The notes: a model not told the origin generated them from the letters alone. A stretch of 64,000 nucleotides of DNA from Methylovulum miyakonense HT12 (GCF_000384075.1 NZ_KB913025.1:4151901-4215900), one strand, 5' to 3'; positions 34,835 through 43,720 are shown, counted from the stretch's first letter. Numbers and translations: made by a program.

Positions 34835-34967
34835 GGGTATCAAAAAGATAACCGAGCCAATGTTGGGGTTCAAAACTTTCCGTGCCGCCCAGGCCACCCT
34901 CAATGGGATCGAAACCGCCCATATGATCCGCAAGGGACAACTTGCCGGGAAGGGACTTCCCGCCTAA
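34835..34967 (+). pseudogene. IS6-family transposase, C-terminal remnant
   Basis: About 40 codons survive: ITEPMLGFKTFRAAQATLNGIETAHMIRKGQL, matching the typical end of IS6/IS26-type transposases, then AGKGLPA and a stop. The 5-prime part has been removed by the IS5 insertion. The following 34968-35055 shows no gene. Confidence 0.7.
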
Positions 34968-35055
34968 CAGCAATTTATCCATTTGGCAGGCTAGCTTTGC
35001 CCGCCAATCAGGCCGGCCCAGGCTCTTGTAAATATTTGCGACAAAACCAAATTTA

Positions 35056-36405
35056 TTACTCTCTCCGGTCATTTCGCCTGAATGGATCCCATTTCGGATT
35101 AATACTGAGCAAGTGTTGCAGTGCCGGACTCGGAATCTTGGACGGCAACGTATTCAGCACGTCGAACACAAGGGGTAATGGTTTGTCTTCGAACTTGGGC
35201 AACTTGTAATAGGGCGCTCCACAGGATGTAACCCACGTCCAACTCGGGCAGTAATCGTTGCGGTATAACCGCCAGGTCAACGGATTATCCTGCCCGGCGT
35301 CCCAAGGATTACGCACGATGGAAAACTGCGAGTTTGACTCGCCGAATGGCTTCTGTTCAATTAGCTCATCCCATAAAATCCAGGCATCGTCGAACGGAAC
35401 TGGAAACGAGCCGTCGTGGCTGGTATACGAGGGGCGCAGCCGTAGTCTCGGGCGCACCCCGTAGGTACGCAGGTTGCTAATGGCCGTCTGATTGAGAAGG
35501 GCCGACGCAGAGGCGTGAAAGCCTTGCATCAGGCCAATCTGTGTCATCAGCATCTGGATCTGCGTCAGCAACTCCGGCTGCTGCGGGCCGTTGTGCCACG
35601 CAGCCCCTAGAAAGACAAGCCCTTGTACCTGTACGGCCAACACCTGCTGGAACAGTTCCCCTACCACGGGCAACACAGCCCTGGCGGCGTCGAGGGCACC
35701 GTTATGTAGCTTCCTGGCCACCAGAACTGGCGTATCCATATACACTCGGCAACCGTCAGGTGTCCCATCGGCCCAGGGGCGGTTAGTGTAGTTAGCAGGC
35801 GTGGCGGCCCACGTCGTCATCTGATCGTGCAGGTATGTTGCCAGTCGTGCCAGCACCCCCGGATTGGCTGCCGAGGTCGTGAGCAGGATGCTGTTGATGT
35901 TGCTCATTGCGAGCGCCACGGCGGTATCGTTGGGCTGCCCCAGCCGGCCAAACAAATCAAGCGCTGCCGCCGCGCCTTTTTCGCTGGGCAGGTCGGCGAT
36001 GTCGTTGCTAATCAGTCTAAAGTGCTCTATGATCACATTAGCTTCAAGAACCAGCATTTGGAGCCGATCAGCCAACACTTCGGCTTCGATCAGGTTACCA
36101 ACAATGATAATCGCGTTCTTTAACTCGCTGATCGCCTGCTGCATCGCGCTAATCTGACCCTCAATCTTGCGCATCTCCTCCATCACTTCCCGATGGTATG
36201 TCTCCGCTGTATCGGTGATGCCGATGCCGATCACGTTGAATAGCGACCCGGAAAGCGCTGCCGCAATCGTTTCGCCAAAGAGGCCTTCCGCCACCTTGCC
36301 TATCGCCCAGCGGGTTGCGTCATTCTTGTATTTTTCAACAAACTCCCGTTCTTCGGGTGTCAGGTTCAGGGTCGCTTCAGGGGAATCTGGAATTTTGGTA
36401 ATCAT
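35056..36405 (-). CDS. Orphan 449-residue protein of unknown function
   Basis: I do not recognise this gene. The N-terminal half is mostly helical: an amphipathic/hydrophobic stretch WAIGKVAEGLFGETIAAALSGSLFNVIGIG (about 32-61), then a long heptad-like helix REVMEEMRKIEGQISAMQQAISELKNAIII and more helices to about 300. The C-terminal part is rich in Trp, Tyr and Pro (RNPWDAGQDNPLTWRLYRNDYCPSWTW), which suggests a beta-rich domain. The helical bundle plus beta-rich layout is reminiscent of some pore-forming toxins, but I see no family signature. There is no signal peptide. It stands alone between IS remnants and a MITE. Confidence 0.7.
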   Translation of the reverse strand: MITKIPDSPEATLNLTPEEREFVEKYKNDATRWAIGKVAEGLFGETIAAALSGSLFNVIGIGITDTAETYHREVMEEMRKIEGQISAMQQAISELKNAIIIVGNLIEAEVLADRLQMLVLEANVIIEHFRLISNDIADLPSEKGAAAALDLFGRLGQPNDTAVALAMSNINSILLTTSAANPGVLARLATYLHDQMTTWAATPANYTNRPWADGTPDGCRVYMDTPVLVARKLHNGALDAARAVLPVVGELFQQVLAVQVQGLVFLGAAWHNGPQQPELLTQIQMLMTQIGLMQGFHASASALLNQTAISNLRTYGVRPRLRLRPSYTSHDGSFPVPFDDAWILWDELIEQKPFGESNSQFSIVRNPWDAGQDNPLTWRLYRNDYCPSWTWVTSCGAPYYKLPKFEDKPLPLVFDVLNTLPSKIPSPALQHLLSINPKWDPFRRNDRRE

Positions 36406-36838
36406 GGGAAGATGACGATAGTTGACAGGTAAAATAGTTTTTCACAGATGTTATTGTATAGGCGAAACGGTATGCTGACTTTTCGCAAAGCCCTAACACT
36501 TCCTAGTTACCCATCTGAGGGGCTTAAAAAGATGGGCAGGCATCTGCTCCGGCAATCTCCGGTCATTATTCCTGAATCGTTTGCTTTAGTCAATCGTACA
36601 ACAATGGGATGGCAGGGCCACCTCATTAAAATACCTGAGTGTAAAACGGCTTGCAATATTTACCACTAACCAGCATCACCTTTTCCAGTAATTTTCGACT
36701 ACGGGCTATTTAAAAACAATAGGATAACAAAATCTTCTGGTAAATTTTGACGCTCTTTTCTTGCCAAAACTGGCAAATTTTCCACACTGCTTTGCAGGGT
36801 ATAGCGAAAGTCCTAACTTAGTAGACATCTTTCCTAAA
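36406..36838. other. Intergenic, no gene recognised
   Basis: The stretch between the orphan gene and the MITE is AT-rich. A short open frame at 36448-36669 has no recognisable product and no convincing start signal, and I regard it as noise. The last eight bases before the MITE's AG end are part of the MITE target duplication (TTCCTAAA). Confidence 0.5.
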
Positions 36839-36962
36839 AGCTATGTCACCGTTAATTGTTGAAAATTTTTTACTTTCTGACAAAAGCCATATTTAATGCG
36901 GCTTGTGGTTTTCGCCCAAAGCCACGTTGTTTAAGCCTTCCATAATTAACGGTGACATAGCC
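36839..36962. mobile_element. IS1595-derived MITE, copy A
   Basis: A 124 bp element whose ends are inverse copies of (G)GCTATGTCACCGTTAATT. It is flanked by identical 8 bp repeats TTCCTAAA on both sides. The ends match the left end of the IS1595 fragment at 15233, and the 8 bp duplication is what IS1595 transposases make. It has no coding capacity. Confidence 0.88.
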
Positions 36963-37034
36963 TTCCTAAATGTTGCTGACCCTATATACCGTCAGGTTAA
37001 AATAGCAAGCCTTATCCTGAACCGCCAAAAAGCC

Positions 37035-37157
37035 ATGAAACCGTATGCCCAGTTACCCACTGACAACCCCGAAGAATACAAACGGCTGGTCGGGCTGTCA
37101 AAGGAAGATTTCCAGCATCCGTCCAACGAACTAAATTTAGAACAAACGTGTAACTAA
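37035..37157 (+). pseudogene. Possible N-terminal fragment of a transposase
   Basis: About 40 residues, MKPYAQLPTDNPEEYKRLVG followed by LSKEDFQHPSNELN. They resemble the first helices of IS transposases in which a GLxxxxF segment follows an EEYKRL helix. The frame ends soon after, before the left end of the IS630 element. Weak assignment. Confidence 0.3.
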
Positions 37158-37263
37158 ATTTGAAACTTTTTGAATAAGATAGATTTTGGGTGGTATTTCG
37201 ACTGAATTATTTGTTTTTTGTGTTTACCGTATCATTTTCAACTCATTGATAATGATATGGTAT

Positions 37264-38357
37264 TAAGTAATTACACAAAAGTAACCCGGTATTCATCGCC
37301 GAATTTTGAAAGGATGTCCAATACGGCCTGTTTCAATGTCCCGTAACTGGCATAGCACGATAGGGGCAGCCATTCATACTTGATCTTGCGCCAGACGATT
37401 TCGATCAGGTCGGGCTCAGGGCTATAGGGCGGCAGATAATGCAACACGACACCTTGCGCCATCCAGTCGTCGCGGCGTGCCAGAAAGGCGCGGCTGGTGT
37501 GCATGGAAGCGTTGTCAATAATGACGACGCACGGTTTTTTATGGACGGCGTAGCCGTCGCCATAGTGTGCGGCGAACTGGTCGAAGGCTCCGGCCACCTG
37601 TTCAGTTTTGACGCTCCCTTCAACGGTGTGGAAAAAAGACCGGCTGTCCCGGGAAACAAACCCCAGGACATTGAGGCGCTGGCTATGGAAACAGGGGATT
37701 TCCAACGTCTGGCCTTTGGGTTGCCAGGCGTAAGGCACGGAGGACGTGGTGCTGAAGCCGGATTCGTCAAAATAGAACAGGCTGATTTTGTCTTCATCGT
37801 CCCATTTTTTCAGGGCGGTTTGGATGTCCTTGGCCTTGGCAAAGCCCTCGGCACAACGCCTGCTTTTTACGGAGCGCCTGCACCGCCGCCATGAATAACC
37901 GGTTTTTTTAAAATGCGCCTTAACGTCCCGGTCGCCGACTTTTTCCGGGTCCGGGCCTCCAGAAGGGCTTGGGCCTGCTTGATTTGGCGCGGTTCTTCGT
38001 CCAATTGGGCCCGGAACAGTGCGATTTCTTCGGGCGTGTAAATCGGTGGCCGCCCGGAGCGCGGCAAATCCCCAAGCCCGCCGACACCTTGCGCGTTGAA
38101 GCGGTTGATCCACTGGCTGATAGGGTCACGGTCAACCTGGAAAATGGCTTGTAGCTGGTTTATCGTATGCCCGCTGCCGCTCAGCAACAAGGCGTGGGCG
38201 CGTCTTCGCACCTTAAAGTTTGGGTGGGTCTTGTAAAGCGCATCCAACTCTTGCTTGTCTGTGTCGCTGAGTGGCCGGACAAATTTTAAACGTGGCATGG
38301 GGGCGGTGGCTCAAAAAGCTTATATTTTATACCATAAAACTTATGTCAAATTACTTA
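37264..38357 (-). mobile_element. Complete IS630-family element
   Basis: The ends TAAGTAATTACACAAAAGT (37264) and AATTACTTA, the inverse of TAAGTAATTTGACATAAGT (38357), form imperfect inverted repeats. The terminal TA fits the TA target of IS630. A second copy of the right end is at bases 1-72. The insertion at 38357 cut an unrelated gene whose 3-prime part continues to 38616. Confidence 0.88.
37271..38298 (-). CDS. IS630 transposase made by -1 frameshifting
   Basis: Frame 1 (38298 to about 37905) encodes the helix-turn-helix part MPRLKFVRPLSDTDKQELDAL...HTINQLQAIFQVDRDPISQWINRFNAQGVGGL...ATGTLRRILKK. Frame 2 (from about 37905 to 37271) encodes KTGYSWRRCRRSVKSRR and the DDE domain: LFYFDESGFSTTSSVPYAW (first Asp), VVIIDNASMHTS (second Asp) and YLPPYSPEPDLIEIVWRKIK (Glu). 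The frames meet at TTAAAAAAAC, where the heptamer A AAA AAA in the zero frame is a canonical -1 slippery site. The fused product would be about 341 residues, a normal IS630 length. Confidence 0.88.
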
Positions 38358-38358
38358 T

Positions 38359-38616
38359 GCAGGGCGATTTGATAGCAGCGTAAGTAAAACAATAGACAGT
38401 TTGTTGCAAAGAGATGATCTTTCGGTAAATGTTTTAAACAGGATAGGCGAGCTGAATATCGACCGCTACGATATGCCTTTTGATCAAGTAAAAAGCCTTA
38501 TTGAGGAAAGCCCAAGTTTTGCACAATTAAATGAGGTGGACATTCAATACATGAACACAACTTTAAAGTCCGTAAACGAACAATATGCACCTAATAATTT
38601 TGTAATGGCCAAGTAA
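38359..38616 (+). pseudogene. C-terminal fragment of a gene cut by IS630
   Basis: The frame is open from the IS630 boundary and reads FDSSVSKTIDSLLQRDDLSV...MPFDQVKSLIEESPSFAQLNEVDIQYMNTTLKS to a stop at 38616. It is polar and helical. I do not recognise the parent protein. A TTG at 38401 could restart translation, but a truncated remnant is more likely. Confidence 0.5.
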
Positions 38617-39105
38617 ATCCGGACACATTTTCAGGCACATTGGCTTAAAATGTTAGTGCCAACAAGCTTATGTTTCAGCACTGAATCTTCAAGGGTTTGC
38701 AAGCTAAACCGCGTCCCAGTCTTCCTTTTAAACTAATCCATGCTCTCCCTAGCCAGACGCAGGGGACAGCATTTGATGGGTGATTTGTTTAAATGTCGCC
38801 AGGGATGGGCGTGACCCAGCCGCCGGACTTTAATGTTATTTTAATGCTGCACTCATCCCCCATTCATCTTCGCAGGCTAGACTGGCCCTGCACGAAACTG
38901 GAAGGCGTGCCCGATTGCAAAAACCTGTGAGGTGTCCGTTGACGTCGTTTGCTCTCTGTTGAGTGGCCGGTTTATGGCCATCCACCTTGGCGCGGGTCAG
39001 CGCACGCTTTGATGAAATAACGGTTTCTACAGATACGGATTTATCCAATACCCTCTATAGGCATCTGTTTATAAAGGCCAACCCATACCGACTATTGAAA
39101 AAAAC
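38617..39105. other. Intergenic, no gene recognised
   Basis: No open frame with codon structure or a known product stands out on either strand. The region probably holds the promoter of the lipoprotein gene that starts at 39106. I see no strong repeat. Confidence 0.5.
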
Positions 39106-39495
39106 ATGAAAACAGCTCATTTATCAACCCTGCTGGTGCTGGCTGCATTGGCCACGGGGTGCGCCTCCATGAGCGGCTGGCAACCGATTGTCGATCCCCG
39201 CTTGGACCAACACCCAGACACCACCCAGCGCGACATGGGCGAGTGTAAGGCACTGGCAGCCCAGGCATCGGATATCACCAAAGAAGTCGCCCTGGGCGCC
39301 GGTGTTGGCGCCGTCACGGGCGCAGCGGGCGGCGCAGCAATTGGTGCGGTCGCGGGCAGTGCCGCGACCGGCGCAGCGGGCGGTGCCATTTTGGCCATCC
39401 CCGCCGGCTTATGGGAAGGCTATCAGGCCAACGAGACCTTTAAACGGGCATTCAAAACCTGTATGCGCCAGCGTGGGCATACTATCGTCAACTAA
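39106..39495 (+). CDS. Glycine-zipper lipoprotein
   Basis: A 129-residue predicted lipoprotein. The signal peptide ends with the lipobox LATGCAS (lipid-anchored Cys at about residue 19). A glycine-zipper stretch VALGAGVGAVTGAAGGAAIGAV...GAAGGAILAIPAGL (about 62-104) could insert into membrane. The C-terminal FKRAFKTCMRQRGHTIVN is common in this group of outer-membrane-associated lipoproteins. Function unknown; linkage to kfrA and the toxin-antitoxin pair is probably coincidental. Confidence 0.82.
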   Translation: MKTAHLSTLLVLAALATGCASMSGWQPIVDPRLDQHPDTTQRDMGECKALAAQASDITKEVALGAGVGAVTGAAGGAAIGAVAGSAATGAAGGAILAIPAGLWEGYQANETFKRAFKTCMRQRGHTIVN

Positions 39496-39653
39496 AGCCC
39501 ATCGCTTGCCGTTCGGACATCAACCGCATGTCCGTCCAACGGCCTACAATGGGAGCAAACAGGCCACACGCCAGCATCAATACGGATTCGGCAAAAGCGG
39601 CACCCGGGTTTTTCCGGCCGCCGCTTTTGCGATTGCCAAGCGTTGGCCATTGC

Positions 39654-40472
39654 CTACCCGCCCTGCCCTTGCCCGGCCTTTTTGTGGGTCTTGCTGTTTG
39701 GCTTGAACTTAAACGGTTGCTTGATATTTTGTTGGCTTTCCGCCAACGCAACCTCCAGCCGCCGCAGCTCCCGCCGCAAGCCGATGCCCGTGTTTTGTAG
39801 AGCGGCTTCCGACTCCCTCAAGACGGCAACCTGTAAAGCCTGGCGTTCCAGCTTGTCCTTGAGCTTGTCCTCGGCAAACTGCCGTTCCTCCAGGATGCGG
39901 CGGGCAAACCACGCCTGGTCCTGCTCCTGCTGTTGCCGCCAACGCAAGTCCTGTTCCACCGCCAACGCAAGTTGTTGGGTGAGCTGCTGTTCCGTAGCGT
40001 CCCGTTGCCCCGACAGCAACCGGACGGTTTCCGCTTGCGCCTCCAATTCACCGCGCAGCGCCACCACCTGCCCTTCACTTTCCGCTAACCTCGCCTCCAC
40101 CGCAGCCAGGGTTTGGGCCAAGCCCGCCTTGTCCTGTGCCAAGGCGTCCATCGCCGCCTGCTGGTCGGCCACGGTTTGTTGGTAACCCCGCTCCTTTTGC
40201 AGGTACGCTTTTTCCGCCTCGACCACCGCCAACTTCCAGGCCTGTTCCATCGCCTGGGCCAGCGCCACTGGCACATCCGGGCGGTTAAGCTTGTCAAAAT
40301 GCTGTTCGGCAAAATGCCGCGTCCATTCGTTCATGGCCTTCTTGATGGTCACCGGGCTGTTGACGCCGATGCGCTCGCGGATCAGGTCGATGGTCGGGAA
40401 GCGCCCGAGTTCGGTGAAGACCGCGTCGCAGCAGTCGTAGGCACGGGCGTAGGTGTCGGTGAGTTTTGGCAT
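39654..40472 (-). CDS. KfrA-like DNA-binding coiled-coil protein
   Basis: A 272-residue KfrA-type protein. The N-terminal DNA-binding domain is MPKLTDTYARAYDCCDAVF with FPTIDLIRERIGVNSPVTIKKAMNEW (about 1-60). A long alpha-helical coiled coil follows (about 85-240; repeated Glu/Gln/Leu such as LAAVEARLAESEGQVVALRGEL), then a basic C-terminus. KfrA proteins are plasmid-associated autoregulators and organisers, so this hints at integrated plasmid or conjugative DNA. I chose the start at 40472; upstream in-frame codons look noncoding. Confidence 0.85.
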   Translation of the reverse strand: MPKLTDTYARAYDCCDAVFTELGRFPTIDLIRERIGVNSPVTIKKAMNEWTRHFAEQHFDKLNRPDVPVALAQAMEQAWKLAVVEAEKAYLQKERGYQQTVADQQAAMDALAQDKAGLAQTLAAVEARLAESEGQVVALRGELEAQAETVRLLSGQRDATEQQLTQQLALAVEQDLRWRQQQEQDQAWFARRILEERQFAEDKLKDKLERQALQVAVLRESEAALQNTGIGLRRELRRLEVALAESQQNIKQPFKFKPNSKTHKKAGQGQGG

Positions 40473-40679
40473 ATCAATCGTGTAGGTGCGGAAACTGTGT
40501 CGGATGGGTTTTATTATAAATAATCCTTTCAGTTTAACGCTAATATAATTCACTTTATTAAACGCTTAGTATAGATAACTAACCTTGTACAAACTACCCC
40601 TTACAAATAAGGCAACTATAACGGTTGACATATATGGTCATAATGACCAATATAATTACTTTAACCTATGGGTGACGAC

Positions 40680-40955
40680 ATGATTAATGAAGTAAGCGCG
40701 GTCACGTTCAGGCAAAACTTGGGTGAAATGCTGAACCAAGTCCAATATCGCCATGATGCTATTGTGATCAAAAAGGACGGTAAAACCGTGGCGGCGTTGG
40801 TTGATGCGCCTATGTTCGAACGTATCCGGCGTTTCAAGGACCGCTTCGATACACTGAGCCAACACATTGCCGATTCCTATGCAGAGGTGCCTCAGGATGA
40901 GGGGCTATCTGAAATCGATGCCTTGGTTGCGGATGTGCGGCATCCGGCTAATTGA
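40680..40955 (+). CDS. Phd/YefM-type antitoxin
   Basis: A 91-residue antitoxin. The N-terminal DNA-binding Phd/YefM fold is INEVSAVTFRQNLGEMLNQVQYRHDAIVIKKDGKTVAALV (about 1-42), and the C-terminal helices presumably cover the toxin. I chose ATG at 40680, which follows GGTGA. Its stop is one base before the toxin start. Such antitoxins repress their own promoter, and AT-rich DNA upstream (40590-40670) would hold the operator. Confidence 0.85.
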   Translation: MINEVSAVTFRQNLGEMLNQVQYRHDAIVIKKDGKTVAALVDAPMFERIRRFKDRFDTLSQHIADSYAEVPQDEGLSEIDALVADVRHPAN

Positions 40956-40956
40956 T

Positions 40957-41373
40957 ATGGCGCGATTGAAAATTGTTTTGGATACCAACGTGTTGCTTTC
41001 CGGCACGGCCTATCCAACCTCCATTCCCGGAAAAATTGTTTCCGCGTGGCGAAGCGGCGGTGTGGATGTGGTACTGTCCCAGTATATCTTGGATGAATTG
41101 CAGCGGGTATTGCCCAAGCTCAACCATCGTCTAGGATGGACAAACCTAGAAATCAGCGAGTTTGTCGATAGCCTGTCTTTTCTGGCCGATCTGGTGGAGC
41201 CAGTGCAAACCGTAGACCCGAATTTACGTGATGCCGCTGACCAGCCAGTCCTCGGCACATTGTTGGCTGCCCAGGCCAATTATCTGGTCACAGGCGATAA
41301 GGATTTATTGGTCTTGGCCGACCGTTATCCCATTCTTAATCCTACCGAATTTTGGCAATTGCATGGCGGTTAA
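40957..41373 (+). CDS. PIN-domain toxin
   Basis: A 138-residue PIN-domain ribonuclease of the COG1569-like group. Acidic residues are in KIVLDTNVLLSG (first Asp, about residue 10), YILDELQRVL (Glu) and the late motif YLVTGDKDLLVL (about 110-121). With the antitoxin gene directly upstream it forms a type II toxin-antitoxin pair that would stabilise plasmid or island DNA. Confidence 0.85.
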   Translation: MARLKIVLDTNVLLSGTAYPTSIPGKIVSAWRSGGVDVVLSQYILDELQRVLPKLNHRLGWTNLEISEFVDSLSFLADLVEPVQTVDPNLRDAADQPVLGTLLAAQANYLVTGDKDLLVLADRYPILNPTEFWQLHGG

Positions 41374-41687
41374 TATTTGAATACGGATAGATCAAGACGT
41401 TTTGTCTTTGAGTAAAACAACATCCTTCCTCAACTAACCCCAACCTCATCGGAATAGTTATTCACAATGGATTGGGTGGACATTTCAGCCTCTTGTTATA
41501 GCTTGGACTTGAAAGCTGACGGCAACGGCAACCTCTATGCTATCGGCACAATATTCCATATCTAACGTTTCTTGCCCTTGAGTAGCCATGTGACAATCTT
41601 TTTGGGTTTACCAAGGTGATTGATAACAAACACGAATAAATTGTCGGTAGTGGGTCTAATCTGTAATTTGTCTTAAAATAGCAGTCT
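41374..41687. other. Intergenic, no gene recognised
   Basis: No coding sequence or structured RNA is evident. The last part (from about 41640) probably contains the left end of the IS1-type element that follows, but I cannot fix its boundary because the other end is missing. Confidence 0.45.
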
Positions 41688-42413
41688 ATGACATGCTATC
41701 AAGAAATTACCTGTCCGACTTGCGGCAGCAACAAAATTATGAAATCAGGGCGTAGCGCGTTGGGAGTTCAACGATACCGCTGCCGGAACCCGGAGTGCGC
41801 GACCAAAACCTTCATGCTCAGCTACCGCTATAAAGCCCTTGAGCCGGGTGTCAAGCCACAGGTCGTCGATATGGCCATCAACGGCAGCGGCATCCGTGAC
41901 ACGGCGCGGGTGCTGAAGATCAGCAAGAACACGGTCATCCGCATCTTAAAAAAAAAAAGTCGGCACCATCGTCCGGATGAACCCCAACTTCCGGCCTGGA
42001 ACCATAAGTATCTACACAAGTTTTGCAACCATTTGATTTTTATGAAATTGGCACTTTTCGTAAAACATGCTAACTACTTGTTTTAAAATAACTAATCAAA
42101 GATGTGTAGATGCTTATGGCCTGGAACAGACAGGGAGCTGGCGGTACGGCTGGAAATGGCCTGCCCGGAGGCCGAACTGGACGAACAATGGTCGTATGTC
42201 GGCGGCAAGTCCAACCAGCGCTGGCTTTGGTATGCGGTCGACCACACCACCAACACCATTTTGGCGTATGTGTTCGGCAAGCGCAAAGACACGGTCTTCG
42301 AAGAACTTAAGGCCTTGCTTGAACCGTTCGGCATCCGCCGCTTCTATACGGACGACTGGGGTGCTTACCAACGCCATCTCGCCCCGGAAAGCCACGAGGT
42401 GGGCGTTCGTTAA
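41688..42413 (+). pseudogene. IS1-family transposase genes, disrupted and truncated
   Basis: The first part is InsA-like: zinc-ribbon CPTCGSNKIMKSGRSALGVQRYRCRNPEC and helix-turn-helix INGSGIRDTARVLKISKNTVIRILKKK. The second part is InsB-like: DRELAVRLEMACPEAELDEQWSYVGGK, YAVDHTTNTILAYVFGKR and FYTDDWGAYQRHL, ending early at HEVG where the IS1 C-terminus and right end are lost. The frames meet near a run of 11 A (41948-41958). A 116 bp MITE (42003-42118) sits inside InsB. Confidence 0.85.
42003..42118. mobile_element. MITE inside IS1, CATAAGTATCTACACA ends
   Basis: A 116 bp insert with inverted ends CATAAGTATCTACACA and TGTGTAGATGCTTATG, flanked by a perfect 9 bp duplication GCCTGGAAC (41994-42002 and 42119-42127). 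Removing it with one duplicate restores the IS1 reading frame. A second copy with the same ends is at 5139-5248. The parent IS is not in the window. Confidence 0.88.
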
Positions 42414-42474
42414 ACTAAAGTTGTAATTGGAATTAAACTAATCATGTAAAAAACACGTAAGCATATGATTTAAA

Positions 42475-42732
42475 CTAATTTATAAAACGCTTCAGTCTAC
42501 GGTTAAATTTAACGGCCTTTTTTAAAGAGGCATCCCGAATGGCAATTCCTCTTATTTCTATTGCAAAAACCTTTGCTAAATACAACACGAGAGACTGCCA
42601 AAACGCCGAGCCAATTTGGATGAGCCGGAATGGTGGCTGTGTCAGTTTACCAAGAAGATTTTGCAACCAAGCGGCAAACGACGTCAGTTTGGCAAAACGG
42701 CGGACTGCACCTGTATTTTTCTGTAACGGCAT
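42475..42732 (-). pseudogene. N-terminal fragment of a methyltransferase-like gene
   Basis: From ATG at 42732 (AGGGAA upstream) the frame reads LQKNTGAVRRFAKLTSFAAWLQNLLGKLTQPPFRLIQIGSAFWQS. That resembles the dimerisation helices at the start of O-methyltransferases of the acetylserotonin methyltransferase type (RLIQIGSAFWQSRVLY). It then loses similarity and ends at 42475. The SAM-binding domain is missing. Tentative. Confidence 0.4.
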
Positions 42733-42891
42733 GGCGATTTCCCTATTCCGTGACGGACGCAGACAAGGCTGAGGCAAACAAGTGTCCAAATTTACTTGAC
42801 CATTACAGGTGGGCATGGACTTAAATACACGCATATGGCCTCTCAATTGTCAGTCTAAAATGTTATAAAACATACCATTACCGGAGCATCA

Positions 42892-43665
42892 TTAAACCGC
42901 TTTTACTTCACCGCCATCCATCCTTAACGTCGAACCTGTCATCCAGCGGGCTGCGGGAGATAAGGCAAAGGCAATTAAGGCGGCAATTTCTTCCGGTTTG
43001 CCAAAGCGGGTGATGCCGCTTTCTTTGGTAAATACCGTCACTGCCAATTCATAATCCAAGCCACGGTCACGGGCAAAGTTCTCCAACATCTTGTGGCGAC
43101 GGTCAGTCATTACCGGCCCTGGCATTACGCTATTAACTTGCACACCATCGACAATGCCCTGCTCGGAAAACGCTTTCGCTAAGGCGGCAATAGCGGCATT
43201 AATTGATCCGACTGCCGCTAAAGAAGGCTTGGGAGTAACTGCCATAGCGCCCGACATGAAAATAACCGAGCCTTGGCTGGACTGCAAGGCCTGCCAAGCG
43301 GCAATCACCAATTTCCGCGCCGCATGGAATTTAAGCGCCAAACCTTCCTGCCATTCGTTATCGGTCATGGTCAGAATATGGGTTTGTGGCACTGCCCCGG
43401 CGATATTGACGACCGCATCTATCCGTCCGCCCATCGCCAACGTTTCAGAAACCACGCGTTGCGCGGCAATGTCATCGCGCATATCTTGAACCAATACAAG
43501 TGGTATCGCTCCCGCTGTGCGGATTTCTTCCGCCGTATTTTGCAAGTTTTCGGCACTTCGCGCGACCGCGACGACCCGGTCAAAATCCTGTGCTAAACGG
43601 ATGGCTGTTGCCCGGCCTATGCCACGGCTGGCTCCCGTGACAATCACCGTACGTTTTTGAGTCAT
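42892..43665 (-). CDS. Short-chain dehydrogenase/reductase with degenerate active site
   Basis: A 257-residue SDR with the cofactor motif TGASRGIGRA near the N-terminus, VVNIAGAVP (NAG-like) near residue 88 and the C-terminal WMTGSTLRMDGG typical of the family. The catalytic Tyr-xxx-Lys is replaced: the segment after VIFMSGAMAVTPKPSL reads AAVGSINAAIAALAKAF, where family members have a YxxxK. The enzyme may therefore be inactive or use a different mechanism. It lies 97 bp downstream of an alpha/beta hydrolase gene on the same strand. Confidence 0.85.
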   Translation of the reverse strand: MTQKRTVIVTGASRGIGRATAIRLAQDFDRVVAVARSAENLQNTAEEIRTAGAIPLVLVQDMRDDIAAQRVVSETLAMGGRIDAVVNIAGAVPQTHILTMTDNEWQEGLALKFHAARKLVIAAWQALQSSQGSVIFMSGAMAVTPKPSLAAVGSINAAIAALAKAFSEQGIVDGVQVNSVMPGPVMTDRRHKMLENFARDRGLDYELAVTVFTKESGITRFGKPEEIAALIAFALSPAARWMTGSTLRMDGGEVKAV

Positions 43666-43720
43666 TGGTTTTTATCCTTTGGTTTCCGGCTATTCCTAGC
43701 CGGGTTGGATTTTTACTTCT

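Noticed and set aside
41650-42420. IS1 treated as an intact element
   Set aside because: A MITE interrupts InsB and the C-terminus and right end are missing, so it cannot be complete.
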